35,636 nt of DNA from Coprothermobacterota bacterium (GTDB lineage Bacteria > Caldisericota > JANLFM01), in NCBI GenBank assembly GCA_026389455.1, contig JAPLHV010000075.1, positions 1 to 35,636 on the forward strand, written 5' to 3'. The position numbers were made by a program, and so were the translations under genes. The notes beneath the pieces were generated by a model, which was not told the origin of the DNA, did no database searches, and was given only the letters and a program-made list of their open reading frames with translations. Shown piece by piece: positions 8,351-16,101 of the stretch; positions within the stretch are counted from its first letter, which is position 1; each line of letters starts with the position of its first letter.

Positions 8351-8389
8351 GCAGGAAGGATTGCTAATATTAAAGACCTGACCCCATCT
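8351..8389 (+). repeat. dispersed repeat ending AAAGACCTGACCCCATCT, copy at the trpF start
   Basis: GCAGGAA, GCTAA and TAAAGACCTGACCCCATCT occur here in the same order as at 32533-32567 (TAAAGACCTGTCCCCATCT). Both similarities end at CATCT. In this copy the end falls where the trpF start codon should be. The motif looks like the edge of a mobile element. Confidence 0.6.
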
Positions 8390-9061
8390 GTTATCCGTGT
8401 TAAGATTTGCTGCATCCAGGATCTGGAGGAAGCGCAGCTTGCCATCCGCTACGGCGCCTCGGCCCTGGGACTGGTCTCCTGGATGCCCAGCGGGCCGGGC
8501 CCGATCGAGGAGAAGCAGATTACCGCCATCGCCCGGAAGATTCCTCCCTTTGTCACCACCGTTCTCTTGACCTCTGAGCAAGATCCGGTGGTCATCGAAG
8601 CACAACACCGGCGTTGCCGAACCCAGGCTATCCAGTTGGTGGACTCTCTTTCCAGGGGAGCTCACGCTTTGCTGAGGCAGGCTTTGCCGGGAATCTCCCT
8701 GTTGCAGGTAATCCATGTCCGCGGGGAAGTCTCGATGGCAGAGGCGGAGGATGTGGCGCTACTCCCTGCCGGGGGCTGTATGGTTGATGCGCTCCTCCTC
8801 GATTCCGGCAACCCTGCTTTGGCGGTGAAGGAGCTGGGCGGGACTGGGCGCACCCATGATTGGAGGATCAGCCGGCGCATCCGGGATGCAGTCAAGATCC
8901 CGGTGATCCTGGCCGGCGGCTTGAACCCGGGCAATGTAGGAGAAGCCATTCAAGCCGTCCGTCCCTTTGCTGTGGATGTTTGCAGCGGGGTGCGCACAGG
9001 AGGGCGGCTGGATGAGAGCAAGTTAGCCGCCTTCATGGATGCTGTGCGTTCAGCGGGTTGA
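8390..9061 (+). CDS. trpF: phosphoribosylanthranilate isomerase homologue, start codon missing
   Basis: This TIM-barrel protein of the TrpF family would isomerise phosphoribosylanthranilate in tryptophan synthesis. Motifs in order: IRVKICCI (catalytic Cys in VKIC), GASALGLV with MPSGPG, VDALLLDSG, GGTGRTHDW, VILAGGLNPGNV and DVCSGVRTGGRLD. All key elements are present and the frame is open to TAG. The expected initiator position (8390-8392) reads GTT. No ATG/GTG/TTG lies between the upstream stop (8348) and the motif; CTG 8378 and ATT 8369 are the only conceivable starts, and both lie in the dispersed repeat 8351-8389. A seven-residue LPAGGCM block (8762-8782) is inserted before VDALLLDSG. 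No other trp gene is nearby. It may be a recently disabled gene. Confidence 0.75.
   Translation, partial: VIRVKICCIQDLEEAQLAIRYGASALGLVSWMPSGPGPIEEKQITAIARKIPPFVTTVLLTSEQDPVVIEAQHRRCRTQAIQLVDSLSRGAHALLRQALPGISLLQVIHVRGEVSMAEAEDVALLPAGGCMVDALLLDSGNPALAVKELGGTGRTHDWRISRRIRDAVKIPVILAGGLNPGNVGEAIQAVRPFAVDVCSGVRTGGRLDESKLAAFMDAVRSAG
8762..8782 (+). repeat. single in-frame copy of the 21-bp repeat inside trpF
   Basis: CTCCCTGCCGGGGGCTGTA plus TG encodes LPAGGCM in frame between VAL and VDALLLDSG. It shares 19 of 21 bases in register with the units in mtnP and nnr. Confidence 0.75.
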
Positions 9062-9141
9062 TAGTCTACAGTCCTCCCATGATGGAGAACCACAACCCGT
9101 AAGGTTGCTCCCTGGGCAAGAGATCGGACAACCTGGAAGCG

Positions 9142-10173
9142 CTAGAGGGTTTTCGGTTGAAGTGAGGAACGAAAGGCGGGCTTCCGGTGCGAGGGTTTGT
9201 CTCGCTGTGGAAGCGTGGTTTTCCCCTTCCAGTCAACCAAACCGAAGTTATCACGGTAGCGCTGGAGGAACTCATCGATCGTGTAGCTGTGTTCCGTGGC
9301 GCCTTGGTGTTCCACCGCGTAGACGGCTGTGACGCTGCCAAAGCGGCCCATGACGGGAAGCGGGCGTCCTTCCAGGTAACCTTTCAACAAGCCGGCGCGG
9401 AAAGCATCCCCCGCCCCGGTCGGGTTGATCACCTCAGTCGCCTGGGCGGCTGGGATCGGGACTTCTTCTTCTCCGCGGGTAAGCGTCGATCCGCGATCGC
9501 CGCGGGTGATGGCCAGGATCTCCACCCGCCTCAGCAGATCTTCCTTGCTGAGATTGGTCTTGTTCTGCATCATGGAGTACTCGTACTCGTTCATCACCAG
9601 GATCCGGGCGCCGTTGATGCCCATCACCAAATCTTCCCGGGAGAGACGGGGGATCTGCATCCCCGGATCGAAAAGATAGGGAAGGCCTTTGGCCTGGCAT
9701 TCCAACGCCCATTTGATCATTGCCCCCGGCTCGGTGGGTGCGATGATCACCATCGCTACGTCCTCGGTAGGCATCTCCATCAACGAGATTTCTCCATCGC
9801 GGCTCATCGCTCCCGGGTAGAAGCTGGTGATCTGGTTATGGCCGAGGTCGGTCATGATGGTGCAAAAGGCGGTGTAGTCGTCGCTCACCGTTCGCGTCAA
9901 GCGGGTGTCCACGCCCTGTTGGTGAAGCCAGCGGCGATACTCGGCGAAGTCTTTGCCGACCGTGCCCATCAAGAGCGGTTTTTCCCCGACCAAGGCGAGG
10001 TTGTAGGAAATATTGGAGCCGGTGCCTCCTTTGATGCGCTGCAGGCTGTCCACTAAAAAGCTGACATTCAAAGAGCGGATCTTATCGGGAAGGAAGCTAT
10101 CCTTGAAGTAGCCGGGAAAGCGGACGATGTTGTCGTAGGCGATCGAGCCGCCGACGATAATTTTGCGGCTCAT
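9142..10173 (-). CDS. PfkB-family sugar/nucleoside kinase
   Basis: This 343-aa ribokinase-superfamily protein has an early GGSIAYDNIVRFPG, the first PfkB signature at KGGTGSNISYNLALVG (about residue 48) and the second at NPTGAGDAFRAGLLKGY, with predicted catalytic base Asp256. It phosphorylates a sugar or nucleoside hydroxyl using ATP. The N-terminus resembles bacterial proteins annotated as adenosine kinases. It is the last gene of the polyamine/MTA operon, and its ATG overlaps the mtnA stop by 4 nt (ATGA). In that setting the substrate could be adenosine or inosine, or a methylthio-sugar; this is inference. About 28 residues at the C-terminus extend past the usual fold. Confidence 0.85.
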   Translation of the reverse strand: MSRKIIVGGSIAYDNIVRFPGYFKDSFLPDKIRSLNVSFLVDSLQRIKGGTGSNISYNLALVGEKPLLMGTVGKDFAEYRRWLHQQGVDTRLTRTVSDDYTAFCTIMTDLGHNQITSFYPGAMSRDGEISLMEMPTEDVAMVIIAPTEPGAMIKWALECQAKGLPYLFDPGMQIPRLSREDLVMGINGARILVMNEYEYSMMQNKTNLSKEDLLRRVEILAITRGDRGSTLTRGEEEVPIPAAQATEVINPTGAGDAFRAGLLKGYLEGRPLPVMGRFGSVTAVYAVEHQGATEHSYTIDEFLQRYRDNFGLVDWKGKTTLPQRDKPSHRKPAFRSSLQPKTL

Positions 10174-11222
10174 GGCCGGACCGCTTGGGCATTGAGGAGG
10201 GTGGGGATCGTCTCCGGAAAAGGAGGGTGAATCACCCCTCGTTCGGTGACAAAGCCGCTGATCAGGTCATGCGGGGTTACGTCGAAGGAGGGATTGAAGG
10301 CACACGTCCCTTCCGGGGCGATCAGGTGGCCGGCGCAGGTCAATACTTCTTCCGGGTTGCGTTCTTCGATGGGGATCAGATCGCCGTGCAGGGTAGACGG
10401 GTCAAAGGAGGAAACAGGGGCTACGACATAGAGGGGAATCCCGTGGTAATGAGCCAGGATGGCCAGCGCGTAGGTGCCGACCTTGTTGGCCGTGTCGCCG
10501 TTGATGGCGATGCGGTCCGCCCCGGTGAAGACGGCGCTGATCCCCTTGCTCTTCATGGTCCAAGCCGCCATGTTGTCGCTGATCAAGGTTACCGGCACCC
10601 CCTGGTTGTGCAGTTCCCAGGTGGTCAGGCGAGCGCCCTGCAGGTAGGGACGAGTCTCACAGGCATAGACCTCGATCTGTTTCCCGGCGGCGTGAGCGTA
10701 GAGGATGGCGCCCAGGGCGGTGCCGTACCCCCCCGTTGCCAAAGGGCCGGTATTGCAGATAGTCATCAGGCGATTGTCATCCGCAATCAGGGCGCTTCCC
10801 AGGCGCGAGATCTGCAAGGTCCATTCAATATTGAACTCCTCCTGGCGTTGGGCTTCGGCCAGCAGGGCGTCGCTCCAACTTCCTGGCAGCAGGCCGGCCA
10901 TGGCTTGCATGGCCCGGTCGATTGACCAGGCCAGGTTGACAGCGGTGGGCCTGGCTCCCTTCAGGTATTGCGCGGCTTGAAGGAGGTCTTCCACGATTAA
11001 CGGCCGTTGCGCCTCCAAGCGCCGGGCCTCCAGGTACAAGCCATAAGCGGCTACGGTCCCAATCAGCGGCGCTCCTCGCACTGCCATCTCACGGATTGCA
11101 TCGTGTACCTGACGAGCCGTGGTGCAGGCAATCTCCACCTGTTCTTGGGGCAGACGGCGCTGGTCGAGCAGGTACAGGACATCTCCTTGGAAGCGGAAGG
11201 GTTGAACTGGGAGAGCCCTCAT
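10170..11222 (-). CDS. mtnA: S-methyl-5-thioribose-1-phosphate isomerase
   Basis: This 350-aa MtnA converts 5-methylthioribose-1-phosphate to 5-methylthioribulose-1-phosphate in methionine salvage. It belongs to the eIF2B-related isomerase family. Visible hallmarks are REMAVRGAPLIG near residue 45, TICNTGPLATGGYGTAL with catalytic Cys156, CETRPYLQGARLT, and FTGADRIAINGDTANKVGT with catalytic Asp236. The Cys-to-Asp spacing equals that of Bacillus MtnA (Cys160/Asp240). Start ATG 11222 overlaps the mtnP stop (ATGA) and gives the family N-terminus; an upstream in-frame start would add 24 residues without homology. Length is normal. Confidence 0.95.
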   Translation of the reverse strand: MRALPVQPFRFQGDVLYLLDQRRLPQEQVEIACTTARQVHDAIREMAVRGAPLIGTVAAYGLYLEARRLEAQRPLIVEDLLQAAQYLKGARPTAVNLAWSIDRAMQAMAGLLPGSWSDALLAEAQRQEEFNIEWTLQISRLGSALIADDNRLMTICNTGPLATGGYGTALGAILYAHAAGKQIEVYACETRPYLQGARLTTWELHNQGVPVTLISDNMAAWTMKSKGISAVFTGADRIAINGDTANKVGTYALAILAHYHGIPLYVVAPVSSFDPSTLHGDLIPIEERNPEEVLTCAGHLIAPEGTCAFNPSFDVTPHDLISGFVTERGVIHPPFPETIPTLLNAQAVRP

Positions 11223-12079
11223 CCTTTCGCTTCGCTGGAAGGCATGGTTGTGATCAGATTGGCCTCCGGGCGCTTCTCGCAGGAACAATCCCATTGCGGG
11301 GGAAGCGTTTGCAGGGCAGCCATCAGGAGGGTCAGGAAATGCTCGCCATTCTTCTTCATCATCTCCACTACCTCTTCATGGGAGAGAGGGTGGGGGGAAA
11401 TACCGGCAGCATAGTTGGTAACCAGGGAGACGCCGGCATAGCAGATTCCTGCTTCGCGAGCCAGGACCACTTCCGGGACGCCGGTCATCCCCACCACTTG
11501 TCCCCCCAGTGTTCCGTACATGCGAATCTCTCCGGCGCTCTCGAAGCGCGGCCCTTCTGTACAGACATAACACCCGGAGCTGTGAAAGGCGAATCCCAAG
11601 CGATCGGCAGAGCCGGCTAACTCCCGGCGGAGGAAGCTGCAATAGGGGTCGCTCATGTCGGTGTGTACGACCGGAAAGCCTTCTCCTTGGAAAAAGGTGC
11701 CAATCCTGGCTTTGGTGAAGTCGAGGAATTGATCGAGGATCACCAAGTGTCCCGGCGCCATCTCCTCGGCCAGCGAACCCACAGCCGTGGCGGCGAAGAT
11801 GGCCTGAACCTGGAGCGTTTTCAAGGCGGCGATGTTGGCCCGGTAATTGACGAGATGGGGTGGGACGCTGTGGCCGGCGCCATGACGAGACAGGAAGTAG
11901 ATCTCCCGATCGAACTTGTGTCCCTTCAGCAGACGCACCGGCCCGTACCGGGTCTCGACGAGGATCTCTTGGGGATCGTCCAGAAAGGGGGCGGCATAGA
12001 AACCGGTCCCTCCGATGAAGGCAATACAGCCCCCGGCAGGGAGTTTACAGCCCCCGGCAGGGTGGTTTTTCATGGTCAT
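11219..12079 (-). CDS. mtnP: methylthio-purine nucleoside phosphorylase, predicted to prefer methylthioinosine
   Basis: This 286-aa MTAP/PNP-family phosphorylase splits a 5'-methylthio-nucleoside with phosphate into base and methylthioribose-1-phosphate. Motifs: IAFIGGTGFYAAP, LSRHGAGHSVPPHLVNYRAN, MSDPYC, CTEGPRFES and VPEVVLAREAGICYAGVSLV. In true MTA phosphorylases the base-contact motif is TDYDCW, whose Asp reads the 6-amino group. Here it is TNYAAG (Asn222), as in inosine/guanosine phosphorylases and the Pseudomonas methylthioinosine phosphorylase. With two MtaD deaminases just upstream, methylthioinosine is the likely substrate. Two 21-bp repeat units encode HPAGGC and KLPAGGC between the start and the first strand. 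GAAAGG upstream supports ATG 12079, which overlaps the preceding stop (ATGA). Confidence 0.92.
   Translation of the reverse strand: MTMKNHPAGGCKLPAGGCIAFIGGTGFYAAPFLDDPQEILVETRYGPVRLLKGHKFDREIYFLSRHGAGHSVPPHLVNYRANIAALKTLQVQAIFAATAVGSLAEEMAPGHLVILDQFLDFTKARIGTFFQGEGFPVVHTDMSDPYCSFLRRELAGSADRLGFAFHSSGCYVCTEGPRFESAGEIRMYGTLGGQVVGMTGVPEVVLAREAGICYAGVSLVTNYAAGISPHPLSHEEVVEMMKKNGEHFLTLLMAALQTLPPQWDCSCEKRPEANLITTMPSSEAKG
12025..12064 (-). repeat. two tandem 21-bp repeat units at the 5' end of mtnP
   Basis: Two copies of CCCTGCCGGGGGCTGTA with 21-bp period lie within the first 20 codons of mtnP and read PAGGC and LPAGGC. They sit before the first conserved beta strand, where extra residues are tolerable. 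Confidence 0.85.
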
Positions 12080-13368
12080 TTCAAGCCTTTCGTTCGTTTT
12101 CGCGCTTCATTGAGGACAGCCTCTCGATCCAGGGTCAGAAAGCGGCGGTCCTTATACAACCAGCGCCCTTGCACCATCACGGCGGTGACGTCGGAGGGGA
12201 GGGCAGCGTAGGCCAAGTGCGAGTAAGGGTCGAAACAAGGGGTGAGGTGGGGGGCGTCGAAGTCGAAGATAGCGATGTCCGCTTGCTTGCCCACCTCCAA
12301 GACGCCGATCTGGTCCTCCAAACCGAGAGCCCGGGCTCCCCCCAGAGTGGCCATTTGCAAGGCCTGAAAGGCGGGCAAAGAAGTAGGATCGTGATCATCG
12401 GTCTTGCTGACCAAGGCCGACAGCTTCACTTCCTGCAGCATCTCCAAACGGTTGTTGGAGGAAGCGCCATCTGTGCCCAAGCCAACATTCACCCCCTCCC
12501 GCAAGAGGCGGGTGGTGGGGCAGATGCCCGAGGCCAGCTTCAGGTTGGAGACTTGGCAATGCGCCACGCCACGCGCTTGGCGCAAGGAAGCGAAGTCCTC
12601 GTCTTGCAGCCAGACGCAATGGGCAGCCAAGGTGGGAGCACGGAACAAGCCCAGCTCTTGGACCAACTGAACTGGCGTCTTGCCATGCTCGGCCAGGCAA
12701 CCATCAACTTCTTTGCGGGTCTCGCTGAGATGGATATGGATGCCCAAACCCTCTTGCAAAGCCGCTTCCAGCACCTCCTGGAGGAAGGCCGGCGGGCAGG
12801 TGTAGACGGCGTGGGGGGCCAGCATGGTGGTGATCCGGCCACCTGCCGTACCCCGGTAGGAGGTGGCGAAGTCCAGCCCCTGAGCCAGTTCCGTGCGCTC
12901 CTTCAAGGGCCCCAAGGCGACCATACCGTAGCCGAGGGAGGCTCGCAATCCGCTCTCCTCGACAGCACGGGCGACTTGGTCCATAAAAAAGTACATATCT
13001 GCGAAGCAAGTGGCGCCGGAAGCGATCATCTCCAGGGCACCCAAACGGCCGGCAGCGTAGAGATCCTCCGGGGTCAGCTTCGCTTCTCGCGGCCAAATCT
13101 CCCGCGAGATCCAATCTTGCAAATTCAGGTCGCCCCCGATCCCCCGCAGAAAGACCATCCCCAGATGGGTGTGGGTATTGACGAAGCCGGGGAGCGCCAC
13201 TTTCCCTCTTCCGTCATAGACCTCCAGGTCATCCTCATGCTCCAGCGGTTGACTGGGTCCCATGGCACGGATCAGGCCGTCCTCGATGAGCAGGTCTCCG
13301 CATAGGAGCGTGTCCTCAACCCGGGTCATGGGCAACAAGGTAATCTGTCGGAGAAGGATTCTGCTCAT
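12076..13368 (-). CDS. mtaD: MTA/SAH deaminase-type amidohydrolase (paralogue 2)
   Basis: This 430-aa amidohydrolase deaminates 5'-methylthioadenosine and/or S-adenosylhomocysteine (possibly adenosine or 5'-deoxyadenosine). Metal and active-site residues fit Thermotoga TM0936: HTH at His66/His68, His186 in APHAVYT, HIHLSE with His213 and Glu216, and Asp300 in GTDGASSNN. It follows its paralogue by 28 bp, and its stop overlaps the mtnP start. Overall the two paralogues are roughly half identical, but about 86 C-terminal residues (from LPAFQALQMATLGGARALG) differ at a single position, a sign of gene conversion. Two deaminases in one operon may split MTA and SAH or 5'-deoxyadenosine duties. Confidence 0.92.
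   Translation of the reverse strand: MSRILLRQITLLPMTRVEDTLLCGDLLIEDGLIRAMGPSQPLEHEDDLEVYDGRGKVALPGFVNTHTHLGMVFLRGIGGDLNLQDWISREIWPREAKLTPEDLYAAGRLGALEMIASGATCFADMYFFMDQVARAVEESGLRASLGYGMVALGPLKERTELAQGLDFATSYRGTAGGRITTMLAPHAVYTCPPAFLQEVLEAALQEGLGIHIHLSETRKEVDGCLAEHGKTPVQLVQELGLFRAPTLAAHCVWLQDEDFASLRQARGVAHCQVSNLKLASGICPTTRLLREGVNVGLGTDGASSNNRLEMLQEVKLSALVSKTDDHDPTSLPAFQALQMATLGGARALGLEDQIGVLEVGKQADIAIFDFDAPHLTPCFDPYSHLAYAALPSDVTAVMVQGRWLYKDRRFLTLDREAVLNEARKRTKGLK
12131..12375 (-). repeat. near-identical C-terminal tract of mtaD paralogue 2
   Basis: These 245 bp align without gaps to 13458-13702 with 11 mismatches by my count (about 95% identity). The rest of the paralogous pair is far more diverged. 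Confidence 0.85.
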
Positions 13369-13396
13369 CGCCTGGCGAGACCGAATAGAGGACCGC

Positions 13397-14695
13397 TCAC
13401 CGGGACATCAACTTTTCCACCCGTTCCACCGTTTCCTGCTGGACGGATTGGCGGTCGAGGGTAAGAAAGCGGCGATCCTTGTACAACCAGCGCCCTTGCA
13501 CCATCACCGCGGTGACGTCGGAGGGGAGGGCGGCGTAGGCCAGGTGCGAGTAAGGGTCGAAACAGGGGGTGAGGTGGGGGGCGTCGAAGTCGAAGATGGC
13601 GATGTCCGCTTGCTTGCCCACCTCCAAGGCGCCGATCTGGTCCTCCAAACCGAGAGCCCGGGCTCCCCCCAGGGTGGCCATCTGCAAGGCCTGAAAGGCG
13701 GGAAGAGCCTTTGGATCGCCGGTTCGGGCTTTGGCCAGGATGGCTGCCGTCTTGATCTCCTGCAGCATCTCCAAACGATTGTTGCTGCAAGCGCCATCGG
13801 TGCCCAAAGCCAAGTTGATGCCGGAGGAGAGCAATTCCGTCACCGGGGAAATCCCCGCAGCGATCTTCAAGTTGGAGGTGGGACAATGCACCACTCCCCT
13901 GGCTTGAGCCAGGATGGGGAAGTCCCCCTCCTCCGGCCAGATGCAGTGGATGGCCAGTATCGGAAGCTCGAACAAGCCTAGCTTCTGCAATAGGCCAGGC
14001 GGGGTCGCGCCGTAGGCGCTGCGGCAGTCTTCCACCTCTTTCTGGGTTTCGCTGAGGTGGATGTGCAAACCCAATCCTTCCCGCATGGCCGCCTCCCGCA
14101 CCAACTTCAGAAAAGCCGGCGGACAGGTGTAGACAGCATGGGGGGCCAGCATGGTGGTGATGCGACCCTCCGCGGCGCCGCGGTTCTCCAGGGCAAAACG
14201 AAGCCCGTCCTCCAGGTATCGCTCGGGGTGATCCTTGCCGGTTACGATCAGGGCCTGGGAAAGAGAAGCCCGGATGCCGCACTCGGTTACCACCCGGGCT
14301 GCCTCATCCATCGACCAGTACATGTCAGCGAAAGTGGTCACCCCGGCTGCAATCAGCTCCAGGGCTCCAAGCAGGCTGAAAGAATAGACATCGCCCGGCT
14401 GCAATTTGGTCTCCATCGGCCAGATCTTGTCCACCAGCCAGGTGTGCAGATCCATGTCGTCGGCGAAGCCGCGCAGGAAAGTCATCCCCAGGTGAGTGTG
14501 GGCGTTGACGAAACCGGGAATAGCCACCTTGTTTTCACCTTGATACACTTCCAAGCCCTCCTCGTCCTCCCAATTCCGAGAAGGTCCAAGGTAGGCGATG
14601 CGGCCATGGCGGACCATGAGGTCTCCCTCCAGGAGGTCTTCAGGCTGAGTCATCGGGAGGATGGTAATTCCTTTTAGGAGGATGGCTGGTTTCAT
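13397..14695 (-). CDS. mtaD: MTA/SAH deaminase-type amidohydrolase (paralogue 1)
   Basis: This 432-aa amidohydrolase is of the same type as 12076-13368, with HTH at His66/His68, APHAVYTCPPAFL, HIHLSETQKEVED, AIHCIWPEE and GTDGACSNN. It would turn MTA into methylthioinosine plus ammonia, or act on SAH. The TGATG junction couples it to the spermidine synthase stop; GTG 14707 is an alternative start but has no better ribosome-binding site. The segment coding its C-terminal region (13458-13702) is almost identical to that of paralogue 2. The order directly after speE ties it to MTA made by aminopropyl transfer. Confidence 0.92.
   Translation of the reverse strand: MKPAILLKGITILPMTQPEDLLEGDLMVRHGRIAYLGPSRNWEDEEGLEVYQGENKVAIPGFVNAHTHLGMTFLRGFADDMDLHTWLVDKIWPMETKLQPGDVYSFSLLGALELIAAGVTTFADMYWSMDEAARVVTECGIRASLSQALIVTGKDHPERYLEDGLRFALENRGAAEGRITTMLAPHAVYTCPPAFLKLVREAAMREGLGLHIHLSETQKEVEDCRSAYGATPPGLLQKLGLFELPILAIHCIWPEEGDFPILAQARGVVHCPTSNLKIAAGISPVTELLSSGINLALGTDGACSNNRLEMLQEIKTAAILAKARTGDPKALPAFQALQMATLGGARALGLEDQIGALEVGKQADIAIFDFDAPHLTPCFDPYSHLAYAALPSDVTAVMVQGRWLYKDRRFLTLDRQSVQQETVERVEKLMSR
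13458..13702 (-). repeat. near-identical C-terminal tract of mtaD paralogue 1
   Basis: Partner of 12131-12375, same length and without gaps. Its edges fall within coding sequence, consistent with a conversion tract rather than a recent whole-gene duplication. Confidence 0.85.
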
Positions 14696-15636
14696 CACTC
14701 GTTCCACTTTCGCGGCAGGAAAAAAGGGTGGTCGTCTTCCATCAGGACCGAGGGTTGGGCCAACAGGCGGCGCAGGTCTTTGGACAGGTGGAAGAGGGCG
14801 AGATGCGTCTCCCCATCGTACCAGCGCAGTTCGCCCTCTACCCGTTCGGCCAGGCGGCGATCCACTTCCAGCGGGTCCAGTGCCATCGGCTGCCAGCGGT
14901 CCGAGGCCAGGATGAAGCCCCAGGGCGTATCCAGGCTGGGGACATAGGGAGCATAGGAAAAGGTTCCGTCAAAGACCGTTTTCAACGTGTTGTGAATCAC
15001 CTGGTGCATCTGGTAGCTGGTGTTGCGCAGGATCGAGGATTGCAAGGCGAAAATCCCATCCGGCGCCAAGCGCTGCTTTACCAGGGTGAAGAATTCGCGG
15101 GTGAAGAGGCGGTAGGAAGGGCCTTCAGTGAAGGGATCGGTGAGGTCGGAGAGGATCACATCGAAGGGTTCCCCCTGGTATTCCTCCAACATCGCCCGGG
15201 CATCACCGATCCGCAGGGTGAGACGCGGGTCGTCGAAAGCGCCGGCACTCCATTCAGGCAGAAAGGTACGGCAAGCCTCCAGGACCTCCGGATCAAGGTC
15301 GAACATCCACACCTTCTCCACGGTCCGGTGCCGCAACGCCTCCCGCAAGGTAGCACCCTCCCCGCCCCCCAGAATCAGGACGCGTCGCGGATCGGGGTGG
15401 GTGACCATGGCCGGTTGCACCAATGCCTCATGGTAGATGTACTCGTCAGCAGCGGAGGACTGGATGTCCCCGTCCAGCAACAGCATCCGGCCATAGGCCG
15501 GGCTGTCGATGATCTCTAGGGTCTGGTAAGGTGTCTGCTTTTGGAAGAGAAAGCGGTTGAAGCCGTGCAGATGGATCTCTGTCCGGCCGAAATAATCATA
15601 ATACCAATGCCAGTTCGGTAGAGGGCTCGATCCCAT
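14695..15636 (-). CDS. speE: polyamine aminopropyltransferase (spermidine synthase)
   Basis: This 313-aa SpeE-family protein transfers an aminopropyl group from decarboxylated AdoMet to putrescine or another polyamine, releasing MTA. It shows the N-terminal beta domain (YQTLEIIDS, GRMLLLDGDIQSS), the nucleotide site LILGGGEGATLREALRH with FDLDPEV, and the catalytic SDLTDP followed by FTREFF. ATG 15636 is chosen: GGAGG lies 6 nt upstream, whereas ATG 15642 directly abuts it. The start lies 41 bp inside the end of speH, an out-of-frame overlap implying translational coupling. The acceptor amine is not predictable; the nearby BpsA suggests spermidine is elongated further. Confidence 0.93.
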   Translation of the reverse strand: MGSSPLPNWHWYYDYFGRTEIHLHGFNRFLFQKQTPYQTLEIIDSPAYGRMLLLDGDIQSSAADEYIYHEALVQPAMVTHPDPRRVLILGGGEGATLREALRHRTVEKVWMFDLDPEVLEACRTFLPEWSAGAFDDPRLTLRIGDARAMLEEYQGEPFDVILSDLTDPFTEGPSYRLFTREFFTLVKQRLAPDGIFALQSSILRNTSYQMHQVIHNTLKTVFDGTFSYAPYVPSLDTPWGFILASDRWQPMALDPLEVDRRLAERVEGELRWYDGETHLALFHLSKDLRRLLAQPSVLMEDDHPFFLPRKWNE

Positions 15637-16030
15637 TTCCATCCTCCAGATCAATGATCTCATGAGAGAAGGACTTCCCGTCGGTTTCGATCCCTCGCCG
15701 CACCAAGGTCGCCTTCAGGCTTGTCGCCCCGAACGCCTCGGCCACTTGCCGGCAGGCTTTCCAGGGGAGCGTGTGTTCGCCGCATGTGTAGATATCCAAA
15801 GCAGCGTAGCCGTATTCCGGCCAAGTGTGAACGGAGAGGTGGGATTCCGAGATCACCACCACCCCCGAGACGCCCTGTGGAGCAAAGTGGTGAAAAGCCC
15901 TCTCCCGTACTTCCGCATTGGCGGAAATCGCGGCGTCGGTGAGGATCGACTGCACGATGTCCAAGTCATTGAGCACGTCAGGCCTGCAGCCGGAACACTC
16001 CACAATGATGTGCCTACCAAGGGTGTACAT
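15596..16030 (-). CDS. speH: S-adenosylmethionine decarboxylase proenzyme
   Basis: This 144-aa class 1b AdoMet decarboxylase makes the aminopropyl donor for polyamines. The proenzyme self-cleaves in ISESHLSVHTWPE to create a pyruvoyl group at Ser63. His68 and Cys83 (YTCGEH) fall at exactly the positions known in the Thermotoga enzyme. The start ATG 16030 follows AAAGGAG. It is the first gene of a seven-gene operon with its own promoter (16074-16101). The C-terminal about 14 residues (GIEPSTELALVL) are coded within the overlap with speE and look like a read-through tail rather than conserved domain. Confidence 0.95.
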   Translation of the reverse strand: MYTLGRHIIVECSGCRPDVLNDLDIVQSILTDAAISANAEVRERAFHHFAPQGVSGVVVISESHLSVHTWPEYGYAALDIYTCGEHTLPWKACRQVAEAFGATSLKATLVRRGIETDGKSFSHEIIDLEDGNGIEPSTELALVL

Positions 16031-16073
16031 CTTTTCACGCTCCTTTCTCCACGCAAGTACGCGAAACGTTACT

Positions 16074-16101
16074 ATTTTATGGAGGAAAAAGCAAGGATCA
16101 A
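16074..16101 (-). promoter_or_regulatory. probable promoter of the speH-speE-mtaD-mtnP-mtnA-pfkB operon
   Basis: Minus strand: -35 TTGATC (16096-16101), 16-bp spacer, -10 TAAAAT (16074-16079). The start is expected near 16067, giving a leader of about 37 nt with AAAGGAG. I saw no SAM riboswitch-like leader. Confidence 0.6.

Noticed and set aside
10185-10925. Plus-strand frame of 246 codons opposite mtnA
   Set aside because: Entirely antisense to mtnA, with composition typical of a reverse-frame shadow.
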